Source: Plotosus lineatus (taxonomy: Eukaryota; Chordata; Actinopteri; Siluriformes; Plotosidae). From it: DNA of 64,000 bases. The notes beneath the pieces are model-generated. The model did not search any database. It saw only the letters and a list, made by a program, of their open reading frames with translations, and was not told the DNA's origin. Every line of letters begins with the position of its first letter. Within the stretch, counting starts at the first letter, position 1. Below are positions 55,419 through 64,000 of the stretch, piece by piece. The position numbers and the translations under genes are program-made. The DNA lies in contig CM045729.1 of the NCBI GenBank assembly GCA_024760905.1, forward strand, positions 82,001,550-82,065,549, in the 5' to 3' direction.

Positions 55419-55825
55419 AGATTTATTGTTTTATGTTTGTTTTTCTTGGCTATGTAGTGGTTTAGCACTGCATGTTCTATTACTGAACTGTGTATTTATA
55501 AAAAGCTAAACAATCTCTTTGGCCTGCGACCCCAACCCCAGCTCATTTCCCCCAAATTGGATTTTCCCATTTCACAAGTCTGTAGGTAACAGCCTCCCCA
55601 TGACTCCAATAGGTGGAAAGGGTGGAGCAAATGAATGAGTGAGTGAGCATTTTAATGTCATGTGTGAGTTGAAATCATCACCAGAGGGCAATACTTAAAG
55701 ATATGTGTACATGCTGTACTGAAAACATTGGGATTAATTGGCAATGACGCTAGAGGTGTATGAAAAAGAGATTGATGCTAAAGGCAGCTCCTCAAAAAAA
55801 AAAGTTTCTGTGAATATTGGAAATA
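55419..55825. other. No feature recognised
   Basis: A gaatgag-rich run near 55630 may be an old SINE tail; otherwise nothing seen. Confidence 0.4.
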
Positions 55826-56021
55826 CAGGGATCCCTCGCTACTTCTTGCTTCAGTTCCTGCGGCTTCAGTGCATCACGGGTTTTTCAAAAATATTCATGG
55901 AAAAATAAAAAGTAAGGAAATTAAGGCTAAATTGTGGAAAGTTAAGGAAAATGCAGAAAAACAAGGAAAATTATGCAAAAACCCCAAACAAACATAACAC
56001 CAACCTAAACACCCCCACAAT
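55826..56021 (+). mobile_element. MITE-P, best copy (pogo/Tigger-like non-autonomous)
   Basis: Begins acagggatccctcgctactt, continues cggcttcagtgcatcacggg, tttttcaaaaatattcatgg, aaggaaattaagg and acaaggaaaattatgc. Two further copies lie at 6330 (minus) and 18510. The right end is cut or hidden by the SINE that follows. Confidence 0.65.
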
Positions 56022-56041
56022 GGCAACCCTATTTCTATTCT

Positions 56042-56294
56042 TCTTCTGTTATTTTCGGCTTCTTCCCGTTCTTGAGAGTCGCCACAGCGAATCATTTGAT
56101 TCACACATTTGATTTAGCATGGGTTCTTACGTCGGATGCCCTTTCTGTCACAACCCTTTAGCAAGGGATAGAAACACGCTGACGGCTTTGCAGCTACTCT
56201 TTACAAAAGTCAGCAATGGTTCTTTTATGTGAACCTCTCACCATAGACAGTGAGAGACATGGCCGGCCTTTGATAACCCAGTTAGCTGCACTGG
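56042..56294 (-). mobile_element. SINE with RTE-type tail, 5' truncated, target duplication visible
   Basis: Minus strand, from the gggttatcaaag block to the gctgtggcgactctc ... gaagaaga end. Flanked by ggcaaccctatttctattct at 56022-56041 and a copy with two differences at 56295-56314. Head missing. Confidence 0.75.
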
Positions 56295-56561
56295 GGCAAC
56301 CTAATTTCTATTCTAATGTACAATTATACACCACTGTGTGTTTCTGTGATGTTCAGACACAAACTGCTGTGAATGTTGAAGTCTGTGCATATACTACAGT
56401 GGCCCTGGTCATGTGACTGCGGCGCTGAAACATACATCTCACAGATACAGTACATGTAGGTCTCATTTCAGCTGTAAGGATCAGAAAGTGGTACTGATGT
56501 TTCTGCATTGCCCAAATTCAACCACTGAGGGGCATCGGTGTGTCAGATCACAGAGAGTTAA

Positions 56562-56564
56562 ATG

Positions 56565-56619
<55 letters not shown>
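56562..56619. repeat. (CA)n microsatellite
   Basis: About 29 CA units. Its surroundings, 56315-56800, hold no gene I recognise. Confidence 0.95.
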
Positions 56620-56621
<2 letters not shown>

Positions 56622-56804
56622 GTATTTGCATCAATGTAATAGTTGATATAATGCGTGCCCAACTCCCTTCACCTAGTCTTAAATATCATTGCTTAATCCC
56701 GAACCCTGACCTTAATCCTAACTCTAACATCAACTTAACGCTAACCAGAACCCTGCAATTATTGAGACAGCAGCCCATAGCTGTGTCTGGAAGGTCATTG
56801 GTGC

Positions 56805-58185
56805 CTGTTGGGGGATAATTCTTGGACCCACTGGTGGACACCTTTGGTGAGGGCGGCTGTCAAACTGAAAAAGGAGGCCTATCAGCTGTTTTTGGCCTGG
56901 GGGACTCCTAAGGTAGCAGAAAGACACCAGCAGTCCAAACATGCTCCAGTCTGGGCTGTCGCTGATACAAAATCACGGAAGTGGGAGGAGTTTGGTGAGG
57001 GCCTGGAAAGTGACCATCGGTTGGCCTTAATAAGGTTATGGACCATCATCTGACACCTCAGGAGGGGGACGCAGTTCTCCACAAATACTGTTGACAATGG
57101 AAGTGGGGATGTTGTTGAGATGTGGAAGGAATACGTTGAGGACCTCCTCAATTCCACCAACATGCCTTTCATGGAGGAGGAGGAAGACTCTTGTGGGTTT
57201 GGGTGGGGGTCTGCTCATTGCTGGGGCTGAGGTTACTGAGGTAGTTAAAATGCTCCTCGGTAGTCAGGCGTCAGGGTGGCTGAGATTTGCCCCGAATATC
57301 TGTAGGCTCCAGATGTTGGACTATTTTTGTTGACACATCTCTGGAACATCATGTGGTCATTGGAGGCCGTACCCCTGGATTTGCAAACCAGAGTGATACT
57401 CTCCCCTTTTCAAAAGGGCAACCAGAGGGTGTGTTCCAATTATTGTGAAATCACACTCATCAGCCTATCCAGGGAAGTCTATGCAGGAGTATTGGAGAAG
57501 AGAATCTGAGCAGTTGTTGAACTTCAGATTCAAGAGGAACAATGTGGCTTTTTTTTAGGTCTCAGAACTCTTGACCAGCTTTATATACCTTACAGGACCC
57601 CGGAGGGGGCACGGGAGTTTGCTCAATTTGTCCACATGTGCTTTGTGGGCATAGAGAAGGCTTGGGGCTATCTTGTGGTGTGTGTTCTGGGAATATGGTG
57701 TTCTGGACCCATTGCTATAGGCCATTAAGTCTGGGTACCATTGGAGCGAGAGCTTGGTCCCTATTTGTAACAATGTGCCAAATTATTTTTCGGTGAGGGT
57801 TGGAATCCATCAAGGCTGTCCTTTTTCACCGATTCTGTTAATAAATTTTATCTATAGAATTTCTAGGTGCAGCCGAGGTGTTGAAAGTTTCTGGTTTGGT
57901 GGCTATAGGATCTCATCTCTGCTTTTTGCTGATGATGTTGACTTTTTGGCTTCAGGTAGCGCTTTGTGAGGAGCAAGTTGAGGTGGCTCTGGCATCTCGT
58001 CAGAATACCTCCTGAACTACCTGGTGTCTTGTTTCGGGCATGTCCAACTGGGAAGAGACCCCGGAGTTGACTCAAAGTATGTCTCTTGGCTGGTCTGTGG
58101 TCACCTCAGTGCCTCCCTGGAAGAGCTGGAGGATGTCTGGACCTCATTGCTTAGGCCGCTGCCAGTATGACCCATTAAGTGGAAA
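56805..58185 (+). pseudogene. LINE-M RT region, heavily decayed
   Basis: Plus strand. Pieces include VRAAVKLKKEAYQLFLAWGT, AVADTKSRKWEEFGEGLE, an EEQCGF motif with LDQLYIPYRTPEG, MCFVGIEKAWG, VRVGIHQGCPFSPIL and SSLLFADDVDFLAS (about 57921-57962). The end resembles that of 33749-34115, with SLEELEDVWTSLLRPLP. It is the same teleost LINE family. There is a stop or shift in nearly every 150 bases, and deletions between the palm and the C-terminus. Clade not assigned. Confidence 0.65.
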
Positions 58186-58263
58186 AAGATAGGGATGATG
58201 AAGATGGGGACCAGAGAAAAGTCCCCCAAAGTGTTGAAATTGATGTGGTTCGGACCCCCATCA

Positions 58264-58751
<488 letters not shown>

Positions 58752-59092
58752 GGTGGGGAACATGACGGCGTAGTGGTCAGCACATCCGCCTCACAGCAAG
58801 AAGGTCCTGGGTTTGATTCCCAGCCCAGGCGTTGCTGTGCAGTGTTGCATGTTCTCCCTGTGCTTGTGTGGGTTTCCCCTGGGTAGTCCGGCTTCCTCCT
58901 ATAGTCCAAAAACATGCACAGTAGGTGAATTAGCTGCTTCAAATCTCCCCATAAGTGTGAATGTATCGATGGTTGTATGAATGTTGGCCTTGCAATGGCC
59001 TGACAGGGTATACCCCACCTTCACTCAGAGTCAGCTGAGATGGGCACTAGCCTCCCCGTGACCCTAATTAGGATTAAGCATTGTAAGTGGAT
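58752..59092 (+). mobile_element. SINE, head B with L-type tail, near full length
   Basis: Head acggcgtagtggtcagcac and ggtttgattccc, body gcatgttctccctgtgctt, tail ggtataccccacctt ... ccctaattaggattaag. A GT microsatellite (59095-59148) follows at the tail. Confidence 0.8.

Positions 59093-59094
<2 letters not shown>

Positions 59095-59148
<54 letters not shown>
59095..59148. repeat. (GT)n microsatellite
   Basis: About 27 GT units at the SINE tail. Confidence 0.95.
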
Positions 59149-59149
<1 letters not shown>

Positions 59150-60084
59150 CCAGCACAGGCAGATTGAAGTAAATAAAATAAAATATCTCTCATCAATTTT
59201 ACAAATGGGAACACCCCAGTGAATATCTGATCATAGGTGTGGTCACATGCTAAACAGGAAGCAATTGGGATGGGGTCTGCTGATGACCAATTATCAGACG
59301 TCATTTGACTCCCTGGCAAGACATAGTGACACAGGGATACGGAGTCAGGCTGCCAGTGGTGCTGATTGATCAAAATCAAATCCAAAATTTAAAATGCAAA
59401 TCCAAGTAAGATTTCATAATTTATAAAGAATAATTGAAATCTAAAAGAAGATTTGGTTCTAATTCTGATCTGAAAGAGATCTATTTTTCGCTATTTTAAT
59501 GAATCTTTCAGTATGATCATTTGACTCATTATGAGTGAACCAAATCACATGGTGCTTCTGTCACTGTGAGCATCAGGTAGAAGGTCAACAGATCAGGAAA
59601 ACCAGTTAATTCAAGAGAAACCAGTAATCTGAGCTGGGTCACAGGAGGAGATGGTACAGATGCCAGGGAAGTCATGATCCGCATGGACAGGCACACATCA
59701 ACAGTTCGGGAACTGTGAGTGGTGCAGGTGATTCTAGGAAATGTAGTGTGTTTCTGGATCATCATGTCGATGTGGCACTACACAGACATACAGGCTTTCA
59801 ACATTGGCAATAAACATTCAGGGGGTCCATAGTCCATTCAATCGGAACTAGAACCAGGGCTTAAAGCGCCGCAGGTGGGATGTTCCAGGGCAGGAAACAA
59901 CAGAAATCAGTATACGATGATGTCATACGTCATGTTGCACCCTGACATAGTTACAGATGGACACACAGTCAGGCCGCCAGTGGACCACTGTTAAATCTAT
60001 TATATGGGATGTCTCAGACTGAAATATACTTAATCACATTACCATATCATAATTTATTTATTGTCTTTATCTTCATCATCTTCT
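59149..60084. other. Anonymous DNA
   Basis: No gene, RNA or known repeat seen. It could be unique host sequence. Confidence 0.4.
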
Positions 60085-60345
60085 TTCACCTGTGCTTGTG
60101 TGGGTTTGATCCTGGTACTCCGGTTTCCTCCCATAGTCCACAAACATGCACAATAGGCTAACCAACCGTTCCAAATCTCCCCTAGGTGTGAGTGTGATTG
60201 TGCATCGTTGTATCCCTTTCTGCCCTGCCATGGTCTGCCAAGCTGTCCACGGTGTACCCCACCCTCGCCCAGAGTTGGCTGAGATGGGTGCCACCCTTCC
60301 CATGACCCTAATTACAATTAGGTTGATTAGAAAACAAATGTTTCA
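60085..60345 (+). mobile_element. SINE, L-type tail, 5' truncated
   Basis: Starts inside the head-B body (ctgtgcttgtgtgggttt) and ends ccctaattacaattagg ... gaaaacaaatg. Head missing. Confidence 0.7.
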
Positions 60346-60825
60346 AACTTGTATGAAGTGTATGTACTTATGTTAGATTACGTGTGACATCACCAATCAA
60401 CACAACACTCCCCAGACCACACAAGTACAGCGAGGCTGTTTCTCGTTCAGTGATTGACCAGCACACACTTACACAAGCCCAACCCCCTCTGTACTCCTGA
60501 AGCAGGGTGTGAGAGTCGATGATCAAGTTTGTGTTGTGATGTGTATGGTGTAATCTGTAAAGAAATAAAAGTATAAGCGGTTTGTAAACGGAAAAACATT
60601 AATTTCCAGCTGCATATGTGGAGCGTCTCAGATGTGAGCCTCTGATGTAACAATGAGGGATCTGATGATCATGTTTAATCTTTTACATCGTTTGGAGTTT
60701 TTATAAAATGAAAGTCGTCTGGTATTGTGAGATTTTCACTTAAAGAAATACATTAACCCTTAAAGCCCCAGTTGTTCTTTAAAAGATATGTCTGCTGAAG
60801 TTGTGTGACACACAATCCTCCCACC

Positions 60826-60828
<3 letters not shown>
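60346..60828. other. Anonymous DNA
   Basis: No gene or known repeat seen. Confidence 0.4.
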
Positions 60829-60896
<68 letters not shown>

Positions 60897-60993
60897 TAGA
60901 GAGATGAATCTAAGGTGGTTGCTATGAGGAGCACTGTGTTTCCACAGCAACGAAAAAGAAAAGGAAATGAAACAAATATGAATGACTCCCTGA

Positions 60994-61060
<67 letters not shown>

Positions 61061-61082
61061 GCACACACACACACACACACAC
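60829..61082. repeat. (GT)n and (CA)n runs in inverted arrangement
   Basis: (GT)n at 60829-60895 and (CA)n at 60998-61082, 102 bp apart. The two runs are complementary and could pair as one long stem. Confidence 0.95.
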
Positions 61083-61447
61083 AGATTTGAACTGCGAAAG
61101 GAGGAGAAAAGGCTAATGTGATCCTAGCTCTACCTGCACATGTGACACCTTGGATAGACGGCCGTTGTGATTACTGGACATGAAGACTGCAGTCAGGATT
61201 TATGAAAATATATATTTTTCTTATTTCATGTGTATTTTGGTATCAAGAACCATGCCATACCTAGTGCACCCTTAAAAAGGACAGAGAACATCTGGGTTGC
61301 AGCACATTTGGAGGAAAGATCTTTATTCTGGCAACTTGAAAACGATAAAAAAGATTTAAAAATTGGAAAAGCTAGTGGCCAGCCCTGACCGTGACACTGA
61401 TCATGCTCAGCGTTATCACTTGACTATGTGTGCTGTGCTTCTCATCT
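61083..61447. other. No feature recognised
   Basis: Sequence between the microsatellite pair and the hairpin; nothing assigned. Confidence 0.4.
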
Positions 61448-61449
61448 CT

Positions 61450-61570
61450 TTTCTACATCATCCACTTATTTCAGCGTCAACTGTAATATCTGAGACAAGA
61501 TCATACTGTCTCTGGTGTTATCTCAGATAAATCAAAGTCGACACTGTAATAAGTGGATGATGTAGAGAAG
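61450..61570. repeat. Imperfect 120-bp hairpin
   Basis: ctacatcatccacttatt (61453-61470) pairs with aataagtggatgatgtag (61548-61565). The stem continues inwards with tcaact/agtcga-type pairs and tatctgaga/tctcagata (61487-61495, 61521-61529). Weaker similarity runs outward for about 30 bp. It may be the core of a foldback MITE. Confidence 0.7.
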
Positions 61571-61722
61571 AAGACACGAGTAGCACATAGTTCTGTATTA
61601 TGTTCACATGAAATCTTAGTGAGACAAGTGACAAGCCGATGTCCGTCACTCCAAGATACACGGCACCTACAAACAGAGCACGCTTCATTATATGTTAATA
61701 TAATCAAAAGTGGGTGTAACTG

Positions 61723-63782
61723 TGTCTTCTTCTTTTCCTTTCGGCTTTTCCCTTCAGGGGTCGCCACAGCAAACCATCCGCCTCCATCTCACCCTATCCT
61801 CTGTATCTTCTACTCTTACTCCAACTACCTTCATGTCCTCCTTCACCACATCCATAAATCTTCCCTTTGGTCTTCCTCTAGGCCTTCTACCTGGTAGTTC
61901 CAACCTCAGCTTTCTGCTACCAATATACTCACTATCCCTCCTCTGTACATGTCCAAACCATCTCAATCTAGCCTCTCTGACTTTGTCTCAAAAACCTCTA
62001 ACATGTGCTGCTCCTCTGATGTACTCATTCCTGATCCTATCCATCCTTGTTACTCCCTAAGTAAAGCTCAACATTTTCATCTCTGCTACCTCCAGCTCTG
62101 CCTCCTGTCTTTTCCCCAGGGCCACTGTTTCTAAACCATACAATATCGCTGGCCTCATCACCGTCTTGTACACGTTTCCTTTCATTTTTGCTGATACCTT
62201 CCTATCACACATCACACCGGACACTTTTCTCCAACCATTCCAGCCTGCCTGCACACACTTGTTCACCTCTTTTCCACACTCTCCATTGCTCTGGATTGTT
62301 GAGCCTAGGTACTTAAAATCCTTCACCATCTCTGCTCCCTGTACCATCACCATTCCTCTTTGGTCCTTGTCATTCACACACATGTATTCTGTTTTACTGA
62401 GGCTAACCTTCATTTCTCTCCTTTCCAGGGCATACCTCCACCTCTCTAGATCTGCAAACATCACAGTCCATGGAGAATCTTGTCTAACCTCGTCTGTCAG
62501 CCTGTCCACCACCATAGCAAACAAGAAGGGGCTCAGAGCTGACTCTTCATGCAGTCCCACCTCCACCTTGAACTCTTCTGACACACCGACAGCACACCTC
62601 ACCACTGTCTTACATCATACATGTCCTGCACCACTCTAACATACTTCTCTGCCACTCCAGACGTCCTCATGCAATACCACAGTTCCTCTCTCGGCACCCT
62701 GTCATATGCTTTCTCCAGATCCAGGAAGGCACACTGCAGCTCCTTCTGACCTTCTCTATACTTCTCTATTAACAGCTTCAAAGCAAACACTACATCTATG
62801 GTACTCTTTCTTGGCATGAAACCGGACTGTTGTTCACAAATACTGACCTCTGCCCTTAGTCTAGCTTCCACTATTCTTTCCCATAACTTCATCATATGGC
62901 TCATCAACTTTATCCCTCTGTAGTTGCCACAACTCTGCACATCTCCCTTCTTCTTAAAAATCGGCACAAGCACACTTCTCCTCCATTCCTTCGACATCCT
63001 CTAACTCTCCAAGAACTTGTTGAATGTTCTTGTCAGAAAATCTACTGCTACCTGTCCTAGAAACTTCCACCAGTATGACATCAGGACCAACTTGCCTTTC
63101 CACTCTTCATCCTCTTCAATGCCCTTCTCACTTCACCCTTATTAATCTTTGCTACTTTCTGGTCATCAACAGTCACCTCTGCTACTCTCTTTTCTCTCTC
63201 ATTTTCCTCATTCATTGTATCCCAGCACACTTCTGTCATCAGCCAATACATTTTCCTCTCTGTCCTTAATCACTCTAATTTGCTGCACGTCCTTCCCATC
63301 TCTATTTCTTTGCTGTGCCAACCTGTATAAATCATTTTCTCCCTCTTTACTGTCCAACCTAGCATACAAGTCATCATACGCTCTCTGTTTGGCCTTTGAC
63401 ACCGCTACCTTCGCCTTATGCTGTGACTCCCTGTACTCCTGTTTACTCTCTTCGGTCCTCTCTATGTCCCACTTCTTCTTGGCTCACCTTTTCCTTTGTA
63501 CACACTAATGCACTTTCTCATTCCACCACCAAGTCTCCTTATCTACTATCCTTCCAGAGGACACATCAAGTACTCTCCTACCTGTCTCCCTGATCACATT
63601 AGCTGTAGTTGTCCAGTCATCTGGAAGCAAATTCTGACCACCCAAACCTGTTTCAACTCTTCCTTGAAGACAACATGACACTCTTCCTTTTTCAGCTTCC
63701 ACCCTTTGTCCTCTGCTCTGCCTTTGCCTTCTTCACCTTTCTTACCATCAGCGTCATCCTGCACACCACCATCCTATGCTGG
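61723..63782 (-). pseudogene. RTE copy f, 5' truncated, palm deletion
   Basis: Minus strand, bounded by caaaagtgggtgtaactg at 61705-61722 and 63783-63800 (18 bp, perfect). It starts in the endonuclease-RT linker (MTLMVRKVKKAKAEQ-type), then LLPDDWTTTANVIRETGRRV, YRGIKLMSHMMKLWE, SGFMPRKSTIDV, FLDLEKAYDRVP. The palm reads VMFADLERWRYALE: 45 bp are gone in frame just after the first catalytic Asp, so FADD becomes FAD and the next 14 residues are lost. The C-terminus GRRPRGRPKGRFMD and the 3' end are complete. Other breaks near 63500, 63230, 63000 and 62040. Confidence 0.85.
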
Positions 63783-63800
63783 CAAAAGTGGGTGTAACTG

Positions 63801-64000
63801 CATAAATTAGTTAAATGAGCCAATTCCTCACCAAATTTAACCTTTTAAATTGTGTCAAAGAAAACAAACATGGATCATAAAAATAGTTCTGTAAAGCAAA
63901 TTCAGGATAGTTACAAAAAGTGCAGCGCTCGATAAGAAGTGCACTCAGGAGTGCATACACACACCAATATTACACGCACAACATATAGAAACCTGACTGT
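63801..64000. other. No feature recognised
   Basis: Right edge of the window; nothing seen. Confidence 0.4.

Overview
This 64 kb window looks like repeat-dense, AT-rich chromosomal DNA from a ray-finned fish, most likely a teleost. The case rests on the repeats: Rex1-like and RTE-type LINEs, sushi-type Ty3/gypsy elements, BEL/Pao, Tc1, piggyBac, pogo/Tigger and hAT relics, several tRNA-headed SINE families, and long TA, CA and TAA microsatellites. A SINE at 16.0-16.2 kb resembles a type I recall as common in otophysan fishes, but that is weak evidence and the species is not determined. I recognise no host protein-coding gene, rRNA or free tRNA gene. Almost every coding stretch is transposon sequence, and every one is broken by stops, frameshifts or deletions. 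Layout: 0.3-5.9 kb, a minus-strand LINE (LINE-A, ORF1 and ORF2) lying in a degenerate minisatellite. 5.9-12.2 kb, SINEs, Rex1 and Tigger remnants, and a Tc1 element with long inverted repeats. 12.2-21.7 kb, mostly anonymous DNA with SINEs, an LTR remnant at 16.5 kb, a piggyBac relic split by a pogo element, a 70-bp palindrome and a hAT MITE with intact 8-bp target duplications. 21.7-29.1 kb, LINE-B, whose ORF1 begins with a hydrophobic stretch followed by a canonical 2A ribosome-skipping motif; its ORF2 is split by an RTE copy with a perfect 19-bp target duplication. 29-34 kb, gypsy copy A joined to an RTE 3' end, and anonymous DNA. 34.4-37.5 kb, a LINE with a C-terminal restriction-like endonuclease. 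37.5-40 kb, an RTE copy. 42.2-48.0 kb, gypsy copy B with LTRs and 5-bp target duplications, itself hit by an RTE copy and by another LTR. 48.4-50.8 kb, a BEL/Pao 3' half. 50.8-56.3 kb, RTE, SINEs and gypsy copy C. 56.8-63.8 kb, a LINE relic, SINEs, microsatellites, an imperfect hairpin and a further RTE copy. How the parts relate: RTE is the LINE whose ends are shared with one SINE family here, and that SINE tail appears to join RTE 5'-leader and 3'-end sequence. Gypsy copy B and the LTR remnant at 16.5 kb carry, just beside the LTR, an 11-nt tract complementary to sequence about 30 nt downstream of the LTR TATA box. This fits Tf1/sushi-type self-priming, and the complementarity is kept between the two subfamilies through paired changes. 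The most notable features are this self-priming signal, the 2A motif of LINE-B, and the nested insertions that allow relative dating.
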